64,000 bases of DNA, taken from assembly GCA_001898505.1 (NCBI GenBank), contig MKTZ01000001.1, forward strand, positions 558,001 through 622,000. The letters run 5' to 3'. Position numbers and translations under genes: made by a program. Below, in pieces: positions 36,858 through 44,249 of this stretch. The number at the start of each line of letters is the position of its first letter. The stretch's first letter is position 1. The notes beneath the pieces are model-generated. The model was not told the DNA's origin. It saw only the letters and a list, made by a program, of their open reading frames with translations, and searched no databases. This stretch comes from Sphingobacteriales bacterium 50-39 (lineage in GTDB: Bacteria; Bacteroidota; Bacteroidia; Chitinophagales; Chitinophagaceae).

Positions 36858-37856
36858 ATGACCGAAAATAAAGGAGAGATCATCATCTATGTCAAAGAAG
36901 ATGGCCACACCCAAATTGATGTAAAACTACAAGGTGACAGTCTTTGGCTCTCCCAAAGGCTCATTGCGGAACTTTTCGAAAAGGATGTCAATACCATTAA
37001 CGATCATATTCGGAATGTCTATGCAGAAAAAGAGTTATCCGAGGAATCTACAACTACTATTTTTCAAACTGAGCAACAAGAGGGAAAGAGAAATGTCAAA
37101 AGGAACGTCACATTCTACAATCTGGATTTAATCCTGTCGGTTGGATATAGGGTTAGTTCCAAACGGGGCACTGCATTCCGCATCTGGGCTAACCAGGTAT
37201 TGAAGGACTACCTGCTCAGAGGGTATTCATTGAATGAAAAGAAACTTCAGGAAAAAGCTGAGCAATACGAAGCTTTAAAAAAACCCGTTGCATTGATCAA
37301 TAATGTTGCCGGTTCACAAGCGCTTTCCGGTGATCAGGCTGCGGGGCTACTGCGTGTCCTATCGGACTATACCTATGCGTTGGACGTGCTGGACAAGTAT
37401 GACCACCAGGTACTTGAAATCGAGGCGACTTCTTCGAAGCAGTTGTTTCAGATTACTTACGATTCAGCCATCCAGGCAATACGCGGATTAAAAGACAAAT
37501 TCGGAGGAAGCTCTTTGTTTGGTAATGAGAAGGACGAATCCTTTCAAGGATCACTCGCAGCGATCTACCAAACATTTGGTGGTACCGACCTCTACCCCAG
37601 CGTAGAAGAAAAAGCAGCCAATCTACTCTATTTCGTCATCAAGAACCATTCGTTTTCCGATGGCAACAAACGTATTGCGGCCTTCCTCTTCATCTGGTTC
37701 CTGGATAAGAACGGTATTCTATATCGCGGGGACGGGTCACGCAAGTTGGCAGACAATGCGCTCGTGGCACTGACCCTTATGATTGCCGAAAGTAAGCCGG
37801 AAGAAAAGGAGATGATGACGAAAGTAGTGGTGAGTTTGATCAATGGGAAAAATTGA
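36858..37856 (+). CDS. RhuM-Fic/Doc fusion protein
   Basis: 332 residues. Residues 1-140 resemble the virulence RhuM/KilA-type DNA-binding module (IIIYVKEDGHTQIDVKLQGDSLWLSQRLIAELF...TFYNLDLILSVGYRVSS...RIWANQVLKDYLLRGYSLN). The C-terminal part is a Fic/Doc domain with motif HSFSDGNKRIAAF near residues 264-276, intermediate between Fic (HPFxxGNGR) and Doc (HxFxNANKR). Fic enzymes transfer AMP to proteins, while Doc phosphorylates EF-Tu. I cannot tell which applies. An inhibitory helix (S/T)xxxE(G/N) was not identified with confidence. Twin operators lie upstream, and a small gene follows 6 bp later. Confidence 0.87.
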   Translation: MTENKGEIIIYVKEDGHTQIDVKLQGDSLWLSQRLIAELFEKDVNTINDHIRNVYAEKELSEESTTTIFQTEQQEGKRNVKRNVTFYNLDLILSVGYRVSSKRGTAFRIWANQVLKDYLLRGYSLNEKKLQEKAEQYEALKKPVALINNVAGSQALSGDQAAGLLRVLSDYTYALDVLDKYDHQVLEIEATSSKQLFQITYDSAIQAIRGLKDKFGGSSLFGNEKDESFQGSLAAIYQTFGGTDLYPSVEEKAANLLYFVIKNHSFSDGNKRIAAFLFIWFLDKNGILYRGDGSRKLADNALVALTLMIAESKPEEKEMMTKVVVSLINGKN

Positions 37857-37862
37857 CTCTCT

Positions 37863-38114
37863 ATGCAATCATTTCCAACCTTATATGACAATGAAGTAGC
37901 GATTGTGAGAGCTGAATTTTCGACCGGGATTGTTCTCGACGAGAATTTTAAACAGGCAATTCATGAATACCAGAAGGTCTATACTATTTTCGAGAATTTA
38001 GACGCTGCAACCAGTGCTGCCGAAAGGATGATCCAGGAAAACACCAATATAGAATGCACATTATTGGGCAGAGAGAATAGCCTAATCAGATATATTACAC
38101 CGGGAGGTGAATAG
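37863..38114 (+). CDS. Small unknown protein downstream of RhuM-Fic
   Basis: 83 residues, cytoplasmic-looking, beginning MQSFPTLYDNEVAIVRAEFSTGIVLD and mixed alpha/beta by eye. It starts 6 bp after the RhuM-Fic stop, so it is very likely in the same operon and could be its antitoxin or regulator (inference from position only). The stop codon touches repeat R3. Confidence 0.6.
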   Translation: MQSFPTLYDNEVAIVRAEFSTGIVLDENFKQAIHEYQKVYTIFENLDAATSAAERMIQENTNIECTLLGRENSLIRYITPGGE

Positions 38115-38219
38115 TTCGATTTCTCACTAGCTATTAATAAAAAAGCCGCTGAGGATCAGCGGCTTAAAGAGGGGGTGGAGGTGAGGGGAGTACAATCGAA
38201 CACCTGACTGCTCTTTTAT
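38114..38219 (-). repeat. ssrA-3'-end-like repeat R3
   Basis: GTTCGATTT, then AAAAAAGCCGCTGA-GGA-TCAGCGGC (minus-strand terminator with A-run), GTGGAGGTGAGGGGAG, then AATCGAACACCTGAC and CTCTTTTA. The tail matches the tmRNA 3' end with a 4-base insertion before TCGAAC. Confidence 0.7.
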
Positions 38220-38250
38220 CTTTGATCCCGCAATTAAAGCATTGAATATT

Positions 38251-38568
38251 TTACAATAATGAATTTTCTGAGCCTTGAATTATCTGCTCGAGCCTCTGCC
38301 GTTGGTCACTATAGTAATGGTTGGACTCAAGACGCGCGAATCCATCATATGCACCGAGAAGAGCCTTGAGACTGATCAAATCTTCTGCTGTAATTGGTTC
38401 TTCAGGTTGACCCTGCCAAAGCCGTGCGAGAGGTTCGAAGTCAGCAATGACCGCTTGATAATATTTTTTTGCCGTTTCGGTGTCATTTATAGCGATCAAT
38501 GCAACAGCCGCTTCAATCATGTCGGGGCCTACCAAGTGATGATAATGCGACATAATCGAACAAGTCAC
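38251..38568 (-). CDS. Unknown small helical protein
   Basis: 105 residues from 38568, or 100 from the internal ATG at 38553 (MSHYHHLVGPDMIEAAVALI). Predominantly helical by eye, with no motif I recognise. It follows the 175-residue gene by 12 bp on the same strand, so they form a two-gene unit between R3 and the degraded repeat at 39.2 kb. Confidence 0.6.
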   Translation of the reverse strand: MTCSIMSHYHHLVGPDMIEAAVALIAINDTETAKKYYQAVIADFEPLARLWQGQPEEPITAEDLISLKALLGAYDGFARLESNHYYSDQRQRLEQIIQGSENSLL

Positions 38569-38580
38569 TTTACATTTATT

Positions 38581-39108
38581 TTATAAAACAGCAGCTTTCT
38601 CCTGAGGCTTTTGTCGCATTTCAAACAAGTAACCAAGCGCTTCGGACCAATTTCGTACAACTGCTCCATTGAACCATACGTCACCGCTAATAGAGTTATT
38701 GGGATACCCATTAGATTTTTTGCGTACTTCTTCCGCAAGCTCCTCTAATTTGCGAACCGTCTGTTTCAGTAGAAACTCCAACTGCTCGGGAAAATGTCTG
38801 CTGTAATGAACGCTACAACAAAATCGAATCCATTCGGGGAATATTTTATCAGCAGCCTTCAGGGGCATTTCTGGAATTAACAAGGTTGTATCAGTAGGGT
38901 TGGAAAGCAATGTAAATGCAACTTCCCGGACAGGATCCAAATTTGCTGGTGCAGCTGGCTTTGCCCATATTTTCCACCACGGTCGATTTACAATCGAAGT
39001 TTCCGGGGAAAGGATGGACAGAGCATCGGCAATTCGATATTCGCTAACGGCCAGCCAGAGGTCAAAGTTCGTGCTGCCCATTAACACACGTTCGAGATGT
39101 TCGTTCAT
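38581..39108 (-). CDS. Unknown cytoplasmic protein
   Basis: 175 residues beginning MNEHLERVLMGSTNFDLWLAVSEYRIADAL, with no signal peptide, membrane segment or recognised motif. Rich in helices with several Trp residues (RPWWKIWAKP). First gene of a pair with the downstream 105-residue protein. Its partner also carries no family signature, so no role is proposed. Confidence 0.65.
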   Translation of the reverse strand: MNEHLERVLMGSTNFDLWLAVSEYRIADALSILSPETSIVNRPWWKIWAKPAAPANLDPVREVAFTLLSNPTDTTLLIPEMPLKAADKIFPEWIRFCCSVHYSRHFPEQLEFLLKQTVRKLEELAEEVRKKSNGYPNNSISGDVWFNGAVVRNWSEALGYLFEMRQKPQEKAAVL

Positions 39109-39162
39109 ATATCAAATGTATGCATACCCGGGTTCATTGATTTAGAAATAGCCTTGCAAATT

Positions 39163-39240
39163 GGATAATTATCCGGGTTAGATCTCTCTTCATCTATCAA
39201 TAAATCATTGAAAATAAAACATTTAAAGAAGAGTGGAGGT
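39163..39240 (-). repeat. Degraded ssrA-3'-end-like repeat (R7)
   Basis: TTAGATCTCTC...CTATCAATAAA...CATTTAAAGAAGAGTGGAGG aligns with the left flank and the TTAAAGAGGGGTGGAG part of R2 and R3. The hairpin has decayed and the T-loop part is missing. Confidence 0.4.
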
Positions 39241-39249
39241 TAAGATTAG

Positions 39250-39277
39250 AAATACGCGATTTGCAAATTGCGTATTT
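39250..39277. other. 28-bp near-palindrome
   Basis: AAATACGCGAT-TTGCAA-ATTGCGTATTT: 11-bp arms with one G/T mismatch and a 6-bp centre. It shares a 15-mer with the palindrome at 36626-36644. The 11-6-11 geometry is that of Xer/dif-type sites, but sequence identity to any dif is not claimed. Confidence 0.4.
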
Positions 39278-39279
39278 TG

Positions 39280-39598
39280 TTATGCAGGGCACGCTGAATA
39301 AGGGTATTTTATCCCGGCGAGAATGACTAGGCCCATATGATTTCTCTGTACCGCATTCAGTGCATCCATGTCGTCTTCGACTACAGGTAACCAATTATTT
39401 CCCTCAGCGAGAGCATGTCTAAAACCACATCCACAAAACCTGATCTGATCCTATGTATAATACATAGGGCAAAGTAAAGCGATTTAAAACCCCCAGTTCA
39501 TAGTCTTGCAGATTCGCGGTATGGACTACGGGATGATCTTTATTCCATTCGATCAAAGGTAACTTGATTGATGCACCAACATATAGCGTGAAGCACAT
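39280..39598 (-). pseudogene. CGCGFR-motif small protein, copy 2 (frameshifted)
   Basis: The start at 39598 gives MCFTLYVGASIKLPLIEWN and continues to YIGSDQ. A frameshift near 39430 then leads to a TAG, while the next frame carries FCGCGFRHALAEGNNWLPVVEDDMDALNAVQ to a TAA at 39280. It is the homologue of 33455-33736, damaged by a different mutation. Confidence 0.65.
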
Positions 39599-39605
39599 AA
39601 TTTTT

Positions 39606-40244
39606 TTACATAATATAGAATACCGTATCTATAAAAAATAAAGCCTTGTCCTTAGCTAGGACATTCTCGTCGTGCATATCTTCCAACGCCAACCCAAATT
39701 CATCATTATAATAATCTTGACGCCTTGTCTTTTCAAAACCATTGAAATTCAAAAAAACTTCAATATGGTCCAGCGATGCCTGATCTCCTTCTACAAATTG
39801 TTGCTGGATGACGGCAAAAAATTTTTCGTCGGTTTCAGTAAACCCCAACAATGAATAGGCGGTGTTGTCAAATATTAAATTGTGCAGTAACAGGCTGTTG
39901 AAATACTCTGTCCAAGTGGCGTAGTATCCGGCGTCATTAATTTTAATTACTGATCGTCCATCCTCTGCAAGAAATACCTTTGATTCTCCGCCTTCAGTCA
40001 AATATTGACTGCCTGTTGGCAATGATCTCAGCTATAAGTTTTCCTTTTGAGCGTAAGATTTCAAGAAGCTGACCTGCTCTTCTTTGATGATTGCCTTACT
40101 TTCGAATTCGCCTTTAACAGTTGGACTTGTGCCAAAGCTTTTGCAAAGGAGATTCCAGACTGCTGTGCAAGAATCTGTGCTCCCCTCCTGGAGTTCTCCT
40201 TTAATGATATTTTGAAGTTGTTCTCGGATGTCATCGGGGATCAT
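39606..40244 (-). pseudogene. Kinase-like protein, copy 2 (in-frame nonsense)
   Basis: Homologue of 33742-34380 of the same length. The TGG codon for the Trp after QKENL has become TAG (near 40030), splitting the gene into a 70-codon front and a 138-codon rear part. The rest, including LEDMHDENVL and FIDTVF, is intact. Identity with copy 1 is high (by eye well above 85%), so the duplication is fairly recent. Confidence 0.75.
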
Positions 40245-40280
40245 TTATGCAAAAATAATAAAAAGGTGTAAAAAACAAAA

Positions 40281-40343
40281 GCCGCCGACAATCAGCGGCT
40301 TAAAGAGGGGTGGGGGTGGGGGGAGAACAATCGAACACCTGAC
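40281..40343 (-). repeat. ssrA-3'-end-like repeat R4
   Basis: Hairpin GCCGCCGA-CAA-TCAGCGGC with an A-rich left flank, then GGTGGGGGTGGGGGGAG and AATCGAACACCTGACC. It sits at the same place relative to the second kinase-like copy as R1 does to the first, so the repeat belongs to the duplicated unit. Confidence 0.65.
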
Positions 40344-40436
40344 CTCATTACTCAACCTTCTCAAATTTTAAAAGTCTTGCAAGCGATCCTATCTTAGGGG
40401 ATTAAGAGCCCCTCATTGCGCTCCAAACCCGCAGTT

Positions 40437-40850
40437 ATGTCTGATTACAAAAAGACCAAAGCTGTCTTTACCTATTGCTTTCAAGTATGGATGACTGCGG
40501 TCATGTTTGGACCGGTCGTCTACTTAATTTGGTACTCCAAACAATTCGATGGGTTTACAGATTGGATGGGATTTGAAATAATTATAGGCTTATATAGCAT
40601 CATGTATTCCATCCCCGGGATGTTGTTTTTCAGTGGCGGGGCAGCGTTTGTTTTCCTGCGCCCGTGGCCCATAGCTGCAAAACGCATTGTGTTAAGCATC
40701 TGGAGTAGTTTACTGACAATTGCTGCATTCGGAATTCTATTCGACAGGCCGATAACAACAAAAATGGATATGTTTCCAGGCAGTATTTGTTATTGTTTAC
40801 CTTCCATCTTAAGTATCTGGATCTATCGATGGCCGAGAAGAATGAAATAA
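40437..40850 (+). CDS. Unknown four-helix membrane protein
   Basis: 137 residues from ATG 40437. About four hydrophobic segments: VWMTAVMFGPVVYLIWY, MGFEIIIGLYSIMYSIPGMLFF, IVLSIWSSLLTIAAFGILF and a C-terminal SICYCLPSILSIWIY. No motif recognised. It is the only gene between repeats R4 and R5, a one-gene cassette. Similar small membrane proteins are common as island cargo; no function is proposed. Confidence 0.65.
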   Translation: MSDYKKTKAVFTYCFQVWMTAVMFGPVVYLIWYSKQFDGFTDWMGFEIIIGLYSIMYSIPGMLFFSGGAAFVFLRPWPIAAKRIVLSIWSSLLTIAAFGILFDRPITTKMDMFPGSICYCLPSILSIWIYRWPRRMK

Positions 40851-40874
40851 TGACGAGGTTGATAGAATAAAAAG

Positions 40875-40940
40875 GCCATGCAACCAATTGATTTGCAAGG
40901 CTGTTCGTGGAGCTGAGGGGCTATCGAACAACTGGCTGTC
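40875..40940 (-). repeat. ssrA-3'-end-like repeat R5
   Basis: Hairpin GCCATGCAA...TTGCAAGGC (one mismatch) with a left A-run, then GTGGAGCTGAGGGG-CTA-TCGAAC. The 14-mer is identical to the tmRNA 3' end. The hairpin sequence differs from R1-R4, so the tail and not the hairpin is the shared element. Confidence 0.7.
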
Positions 40941-40984
40941 TTGTTAATGTTTGTCCAAAAGTTAATTTTATACCAAAACGATCC

Positions 40985-41755
40985 ATGAAATATACTTGTC
41001 CGTGTTGTGGGTACAAAACTCTTTCGCAATCCTATCGCGGATCTTATGAAATATGCCCGATATGCTATTGGGAGGATGATGGAGTGCAATATGGCGATCC
41101 TGATCATGAGGGCGGTGCCAACCCGATGAGTCTCAGGCAGGCCCAAAAAAATTTTCAACGATTAGGCGCTTGTGAGGAGGAGATGTTGCCTTTTGTTCGC
41201 CGCCCGGCACCTGATGAGGAGAAAGATACAAGCTGGCGGATGCTGCTCTTTTGGATATTTCTAATGATAGCTACGGGGCATGCGGGTTTCGCGCAGGTTC
41301 ATGATTCCTCTTTTTGGGCAGAGCATTCGCTGAGTCGACCGGATTCCGTACTGGTCATGGATACTTTGCTATTCCCCAATAATACGGCCTACGCCAGCTA
41401 CACTTACACTGATTCCGGAAAGCGTTCCCGGTGGGCTGATTCGGGATCTGTTCTATATGAAAGTGGAGAGGATTCGAAATCGGTGTCCATCACTTTGAGA
41501 GGGGATCACACTTTTATACTCAGTTCCAGAGGGAAGCCAATAGAACCCGCTGGATCAATCGGAAGATGGTGGCAGGTTGGCGATTCATTGGTTTGCTTAA
41601 ATTGGTTTGGGGTTCTAACTCTTGAAATATCGAGACATGCTCATCTTGATTACATCCATAAAAAAATAGCCCCTCTCACGTATATTTCAACTCCTATTCG
41701 GGTAGATCATTGGTGGTTTGTGCGCAGAGGCAATCAGTTGGTGCCATATAGGTAA
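40985..41755 (+). CDS. CPCC zinc-ribbon domain fused to an exported-type domain
   Basis: 256 residues from ATG 40985; the open frame begins at 40907, but inside repeat R5. Residues 1-77 form a CPCC-family zinc ribbon (YTCPCCGYKTLSQ...YEICPICYWEDDGVQYGDPD...GGANPMSLRQAQKNF), normally a stand-alone cytoplasmic protein. Residues about 85-103 (MLLFWIFLMIATGHAGFAQ) look like a Sec signal peptide, and the remaining 150 residues (VHDSSFWAEHS...WWFVRRGNQLVPYR) look like a small secreted protein. Either a real membrane-anchored fusion or two genes joined by loss of a stop codon. Only gene between R5 and R6. Confidence 0.7.
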   Translation: MKYTCPCCGYKTLSQSYRGSYEICPICYWEDDGVQYGDPDHEGGANPMSLRQAQKNFQRLGACEEEMLPFVRRPAPDEEKDTSWRMLLFWIFLMIATGHAGFAQVHDSSFWAEHSLSRPDSVLVMDTLLFPNNTAYASYTYTDSGKRSRWADSGSVLYESGEDSKSVSITLRGDHTFILSSRGKPIEPAGSIGRWWQVGDSLVCLNWFGVLTLEISRHAHLDYIHKKIAPLTYISTPIRVDHWWFVRRGNQLVPYR

Positions 41756-41768
41756 GGGAGAATAAAAA

Positions 41769-41842
41769 AGCTGCTGGAGGTTAGTGGCTTAAATATTTCG
41801 TGGGGGTGAGGGGAGTTCTATCGAACACTTGATTACTCTTTT
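41769..41842 (-). repeat. ssrA-3'-end-like repeat R6
   Basis: Wobble-rich hairpin AGCTGCTGG-AGG-TTAGTGGCT with a left A-run, then GTGGGGGTGAGGGGAG, ATCGAACACTTGATTAC and CTCTTTTA. The last repeat before the long ssrA-proximal segment. Confidence 0.65.
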
Positions 41843-41994
41843 AAAGCTTCTAAATCCTTAAAAGCTTTTATTTGCTTGTCTTCTTCACTTGCAATACCCT
41901 AATCCTCTTGCCACAAGATTAGCCTAATAAACACAAGTCTCATCATACTTCCAGCGGTGAGGGTCAATCATCCCTGACACACATCAGCCGCCCT

Positions 41995-42696
41995 CTACCG
42001 TTTCAAGCACTTATTCAAAGCTGTCACCAACTGATACACCGTCGTACATGGATTATGACGCGAAAACTTTGGTTCGGCTTCATACACTTTATGCAGGCGC
42101 TCCGCATGCTGAATCGCCTTAGCCTGAAGAGGGAGAAAGAGCTCGTAAAGGCTCTTGGCAAAATCCTTTTCTTTGCCATGATCCTCGTAGTTAAAACCTA
42201 TACGCTTGCTGAGACGCTCATAAAATTGCTTACGATGGAGTTGTGTATCGATATAATGATCATGTAAGCAAAACCAGAGCTCGAAAGCATCATTCGAATA
42301 TGCGACATGCAGCCCATGCTCCGTAGCTAGTCGAACCGCGTCATCAAAATCCTCGTCCTCCCCAGGCAAGCCTCGATCATCTCGGTCAAAAACGCACCAT
42401 ATTTGGCGATCCTCGTCATAATTAAGCTGGCCTTTAAGGTATCCTTGTTCCGAAACGCGACGAATGATCTCTTTTACCAGAGAACTACGGCACATACCGA
42501 GGCCTATTGCGCGGACGATCGTCTCGGTGTTCACCGGAAAAGCCTCGAAGTACTCCGGCTCCGTATTCGCACCCTCGCAAAAGATGAAAAAGGTATTCTG
42601 TACCTGCCGTTTGATTGACAGGTCTCTTTCCAGCGTCTTCCTTGCCCATGGCTTATTCTCATCGGTCTTCTTGATCCGGTTCATTAGTTTGGACAT
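41995..42696 (-). CDS. RloB-family protein with TOPRIM-like nuclease motifs (AbiLii-like)
   Basis: 233 residues from ATG 42696 (42684 is also possible; the frame is open to 42726). FFIFCEGANTEPEYFEAF supplies the TOPRIM-type Glu, CVFDRDDRG the paired acidic residues, and SNDAFELWFCLHDHY is the conserved RloB segment. The gene overlaps the end of the upstream AAA ATPase gene by about 38 bp, so the two are translationally coupled. RloB with an RloA-type ATPase corresponds to the AbiL arrangement of abortive-infection systems. I infer a phage-defence role: the ATPase senses and RloB cleaves. Confidence 0.85.
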   Translation of the reverse strand: MSKLMNRIKKTDENKPWARKTLERDLSIKRQVQNTFFIFCEGANTEPEYFEAFPVNTETIVRAIGLGMCRSSLVKEIIRRVSEQGYLKGQLNYDEDRQIWCVFDRDDRGLPGEDEDFDDAVRLATEHGLHVAYSNDAFELWFCLHDHYIDTQLHRKQFYERLSKRIGFNYEDHGKEKDFAKSLYELFLPLQAKAIQHAERLHKVYEAEPKFSRHNPCTTVYQLVTALNKCLKR

Positions 42697-43948
42697 TGAA
42701 TTTCGCAAGATAAGGCAGGGCGCCATATTTCCCTTTCATATAATCCCGTTCGTAGGAAACATCGTTGCGCACCCCGCCGATATTGATCAGGGAATAGAGA
42801 GATGTTTCGCCATCCGTGTTTTTTTCAGTAAAATAAATCTGGTCGCGGCGCAGCAGTGCTGAGTCTAGCAAATTGATGTCGTGGGCGACGAAAATCAACT
42901 GTGCATTCTTCCTATTTAACTCCTTTGAATTGAATAATTCGACAATTTTGCGAGTTAGCAGTGGGTGAAGCCGAGCATCAAGCTCATCGATCACAAGATT
43001 CGTTCCCGTTAGTAGGCTTTCAATAATAGGCCCGGAATAGGAAAAGAACTTTTTGGTACCTTCAGATTCGAATTCGTCGAAATCGAAGAAAGTAGGCGGT
43101 GAGCCAGTTGGCTCATTCTTAACTTTTTTCACTGTGCCAAGTATCTTAGAAGGTTTGTCCTCTTTGGATGTGTTTTGAAGTCGAAGATTCTGATCTCCAA
43201 CTATTTCCAGGCTGTCCAGACTAACGTGATCAATATCTTCAATACCCATATCGGCTGAACGCATCAATTCGGCAATCTGCTTCCGCAAGTCCTCAACCTC
43301 CATCATCCGCAGAGTGTTTTTTCGGAAAGTATGATCATTGGCGCCGGCGTTTACCCTAATATTACTTGTCAAAAAAGATTTGACTTCTGCCGCAATCGGT
43401 CCATTAAAGGCATCGACAACATTGAGAAAAAGTGTTGAGGACTTGGTCTTGTCCGGGGGCAATTCGGTACCTTCTTTAAATCTCGACTTATTGATCTTTA
43501 TTTTGTCGTCCAGGCGGGTGAAGTATTCAACTTCGCTGGTATTGGCCAATCCAAAAAGCCACTCAGCGCTAACCCGCTGCTCTGTAATTTCAAACCCATA
43601 ACGGTAGCGATTGCCATTCGTGATAAAAACCATCTCAAAATGCGCTGGCATCTTCTCACATTCCAAATCAAGCGAAAAAGGGGTAAATCTTTTGACTTGG
43701 TCATCATCTTGGAATGATTTATCGACAAAGTGCAACATCCGGGTTAATGCCCTTAGAAAGTTGCTCTTACCACTGGCATTTGGGCCGAAGATACCAACTG
43801 ACTTAAGGAGTTTCAGGCCTCCTGGCGCTGTGAAGACATTTCTCTCATCGACTTCAGGGTCTTTGGAAACGATAGGTGCGGCCTGCAAACTCAGTGTTTG
43901 CTTATGCCGGATCGACTTGAAATTGCCTATCGTGAATTCGATGATCAT
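42659..43948 (-). CDS. RloA-type AAA ATPase (AbiLi-like)
   Basis: 429 residues. N-terminal FTIGNFKSIRHKQTLSLQAAP is typical of the AAA_15/21 OLD-like family. Walker A GPNASGKSN near residues 54-62, Walker B LVIDELDARLHP near 316-327, and switch-like IFVAHDINLLD near 355. Cytoplasmic ATPase of a two-gene defence operon with RloB downstream, overlapping it. A good promoter lies 25 bp upstream. Confidence 0.87.
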   Translation of the reverse strand: MIIEFTIGNFKSIRHKQTLSLQAAPIVSKDPEVDERNVFTAPGGLKLLKSVGIFGPNASGKSNFLRALTRMLHFVDKSFQDDDQVKRFTPFSLDLECEKMPAHFEMVFITNGNRYRYGFEITEQRVSAEWLFGLANTSEVEYFTRLDDKIKINKSRFKEGTELPPDKTKSSTLFLNVVDAFNGPIAAEVKSFLTSNIRVNAGANDHTFRKNTLRMMEVEDLRKQIAELMRSADMGIEDIDHVSLDSLEIVGDQNLRLQNTSKEDKPSKILGTVKKVKNEPTGSPPTFFDFDEFESEGTKKFFSYSGPIIESLLTGTNLVIDELDARLHPLLTRKIVELFNSKELNRKNAQLIFVAHDINLLDSALLRRDQIYFTEKNTDGETSLYSLINIGGVRNDVSYERDYMKGKYGALPYLAKFNVQTNEPDQEDR

Positions 43949-43973
43949 TTTTATTGAATTTGAGAAATTTCTA

Positions 43974-44005
43974 CAAATTTAGAAAAAACAATCTCAAAAA
44001 TCAAA
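43974..44005 (-). promoter_or_regulatory. Promoter (TTTG-N20-TAAATTTG) for the RloA/RloB operon
   Basis: On the minus strand TTTG and TAAATTTG are separated by 20 bp, an exact match to the Bacteroidota promoter layout, 25 bp before the ATPase start. The remaining 300-bp divergent gap to 44249 is AT-rich and holds only weak candidates for the opposite promoter. Confidence 0.75.
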
Positions 44006-44249
44006 TTTTTGCTTAAATCCTGCCCAACCAGAAGCGATCTATTCCGCATTTCCCTTATAGTTCTGAAAGTTATCTACTTTCAACATCAACCTACCCGAGG
44101 AAACGTATATTAAGCTGATTTTCAAATTGATAAAAAGTAATTATAAAACTTGCCAGCAATAAATGACGGGAAAGGCTATAGAAATAAGGTAAAATATTTA
44201 TTACATTCGTTTAGAATAACCATTATACCCCCATGACTCTTTACCACGC

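Noticed and set aside
34411-41842. The short hairpin repeats as a CRISPR array or ordinary REP elements
   Set aside because: Spacing is irregular and spans whole genes, so not CRISPR. R5 and R6 have different hairpins but keep the tmRNA-like tail, which argues against a plain REP family, although a small non-autonomous element remains possible for R2 and R3.
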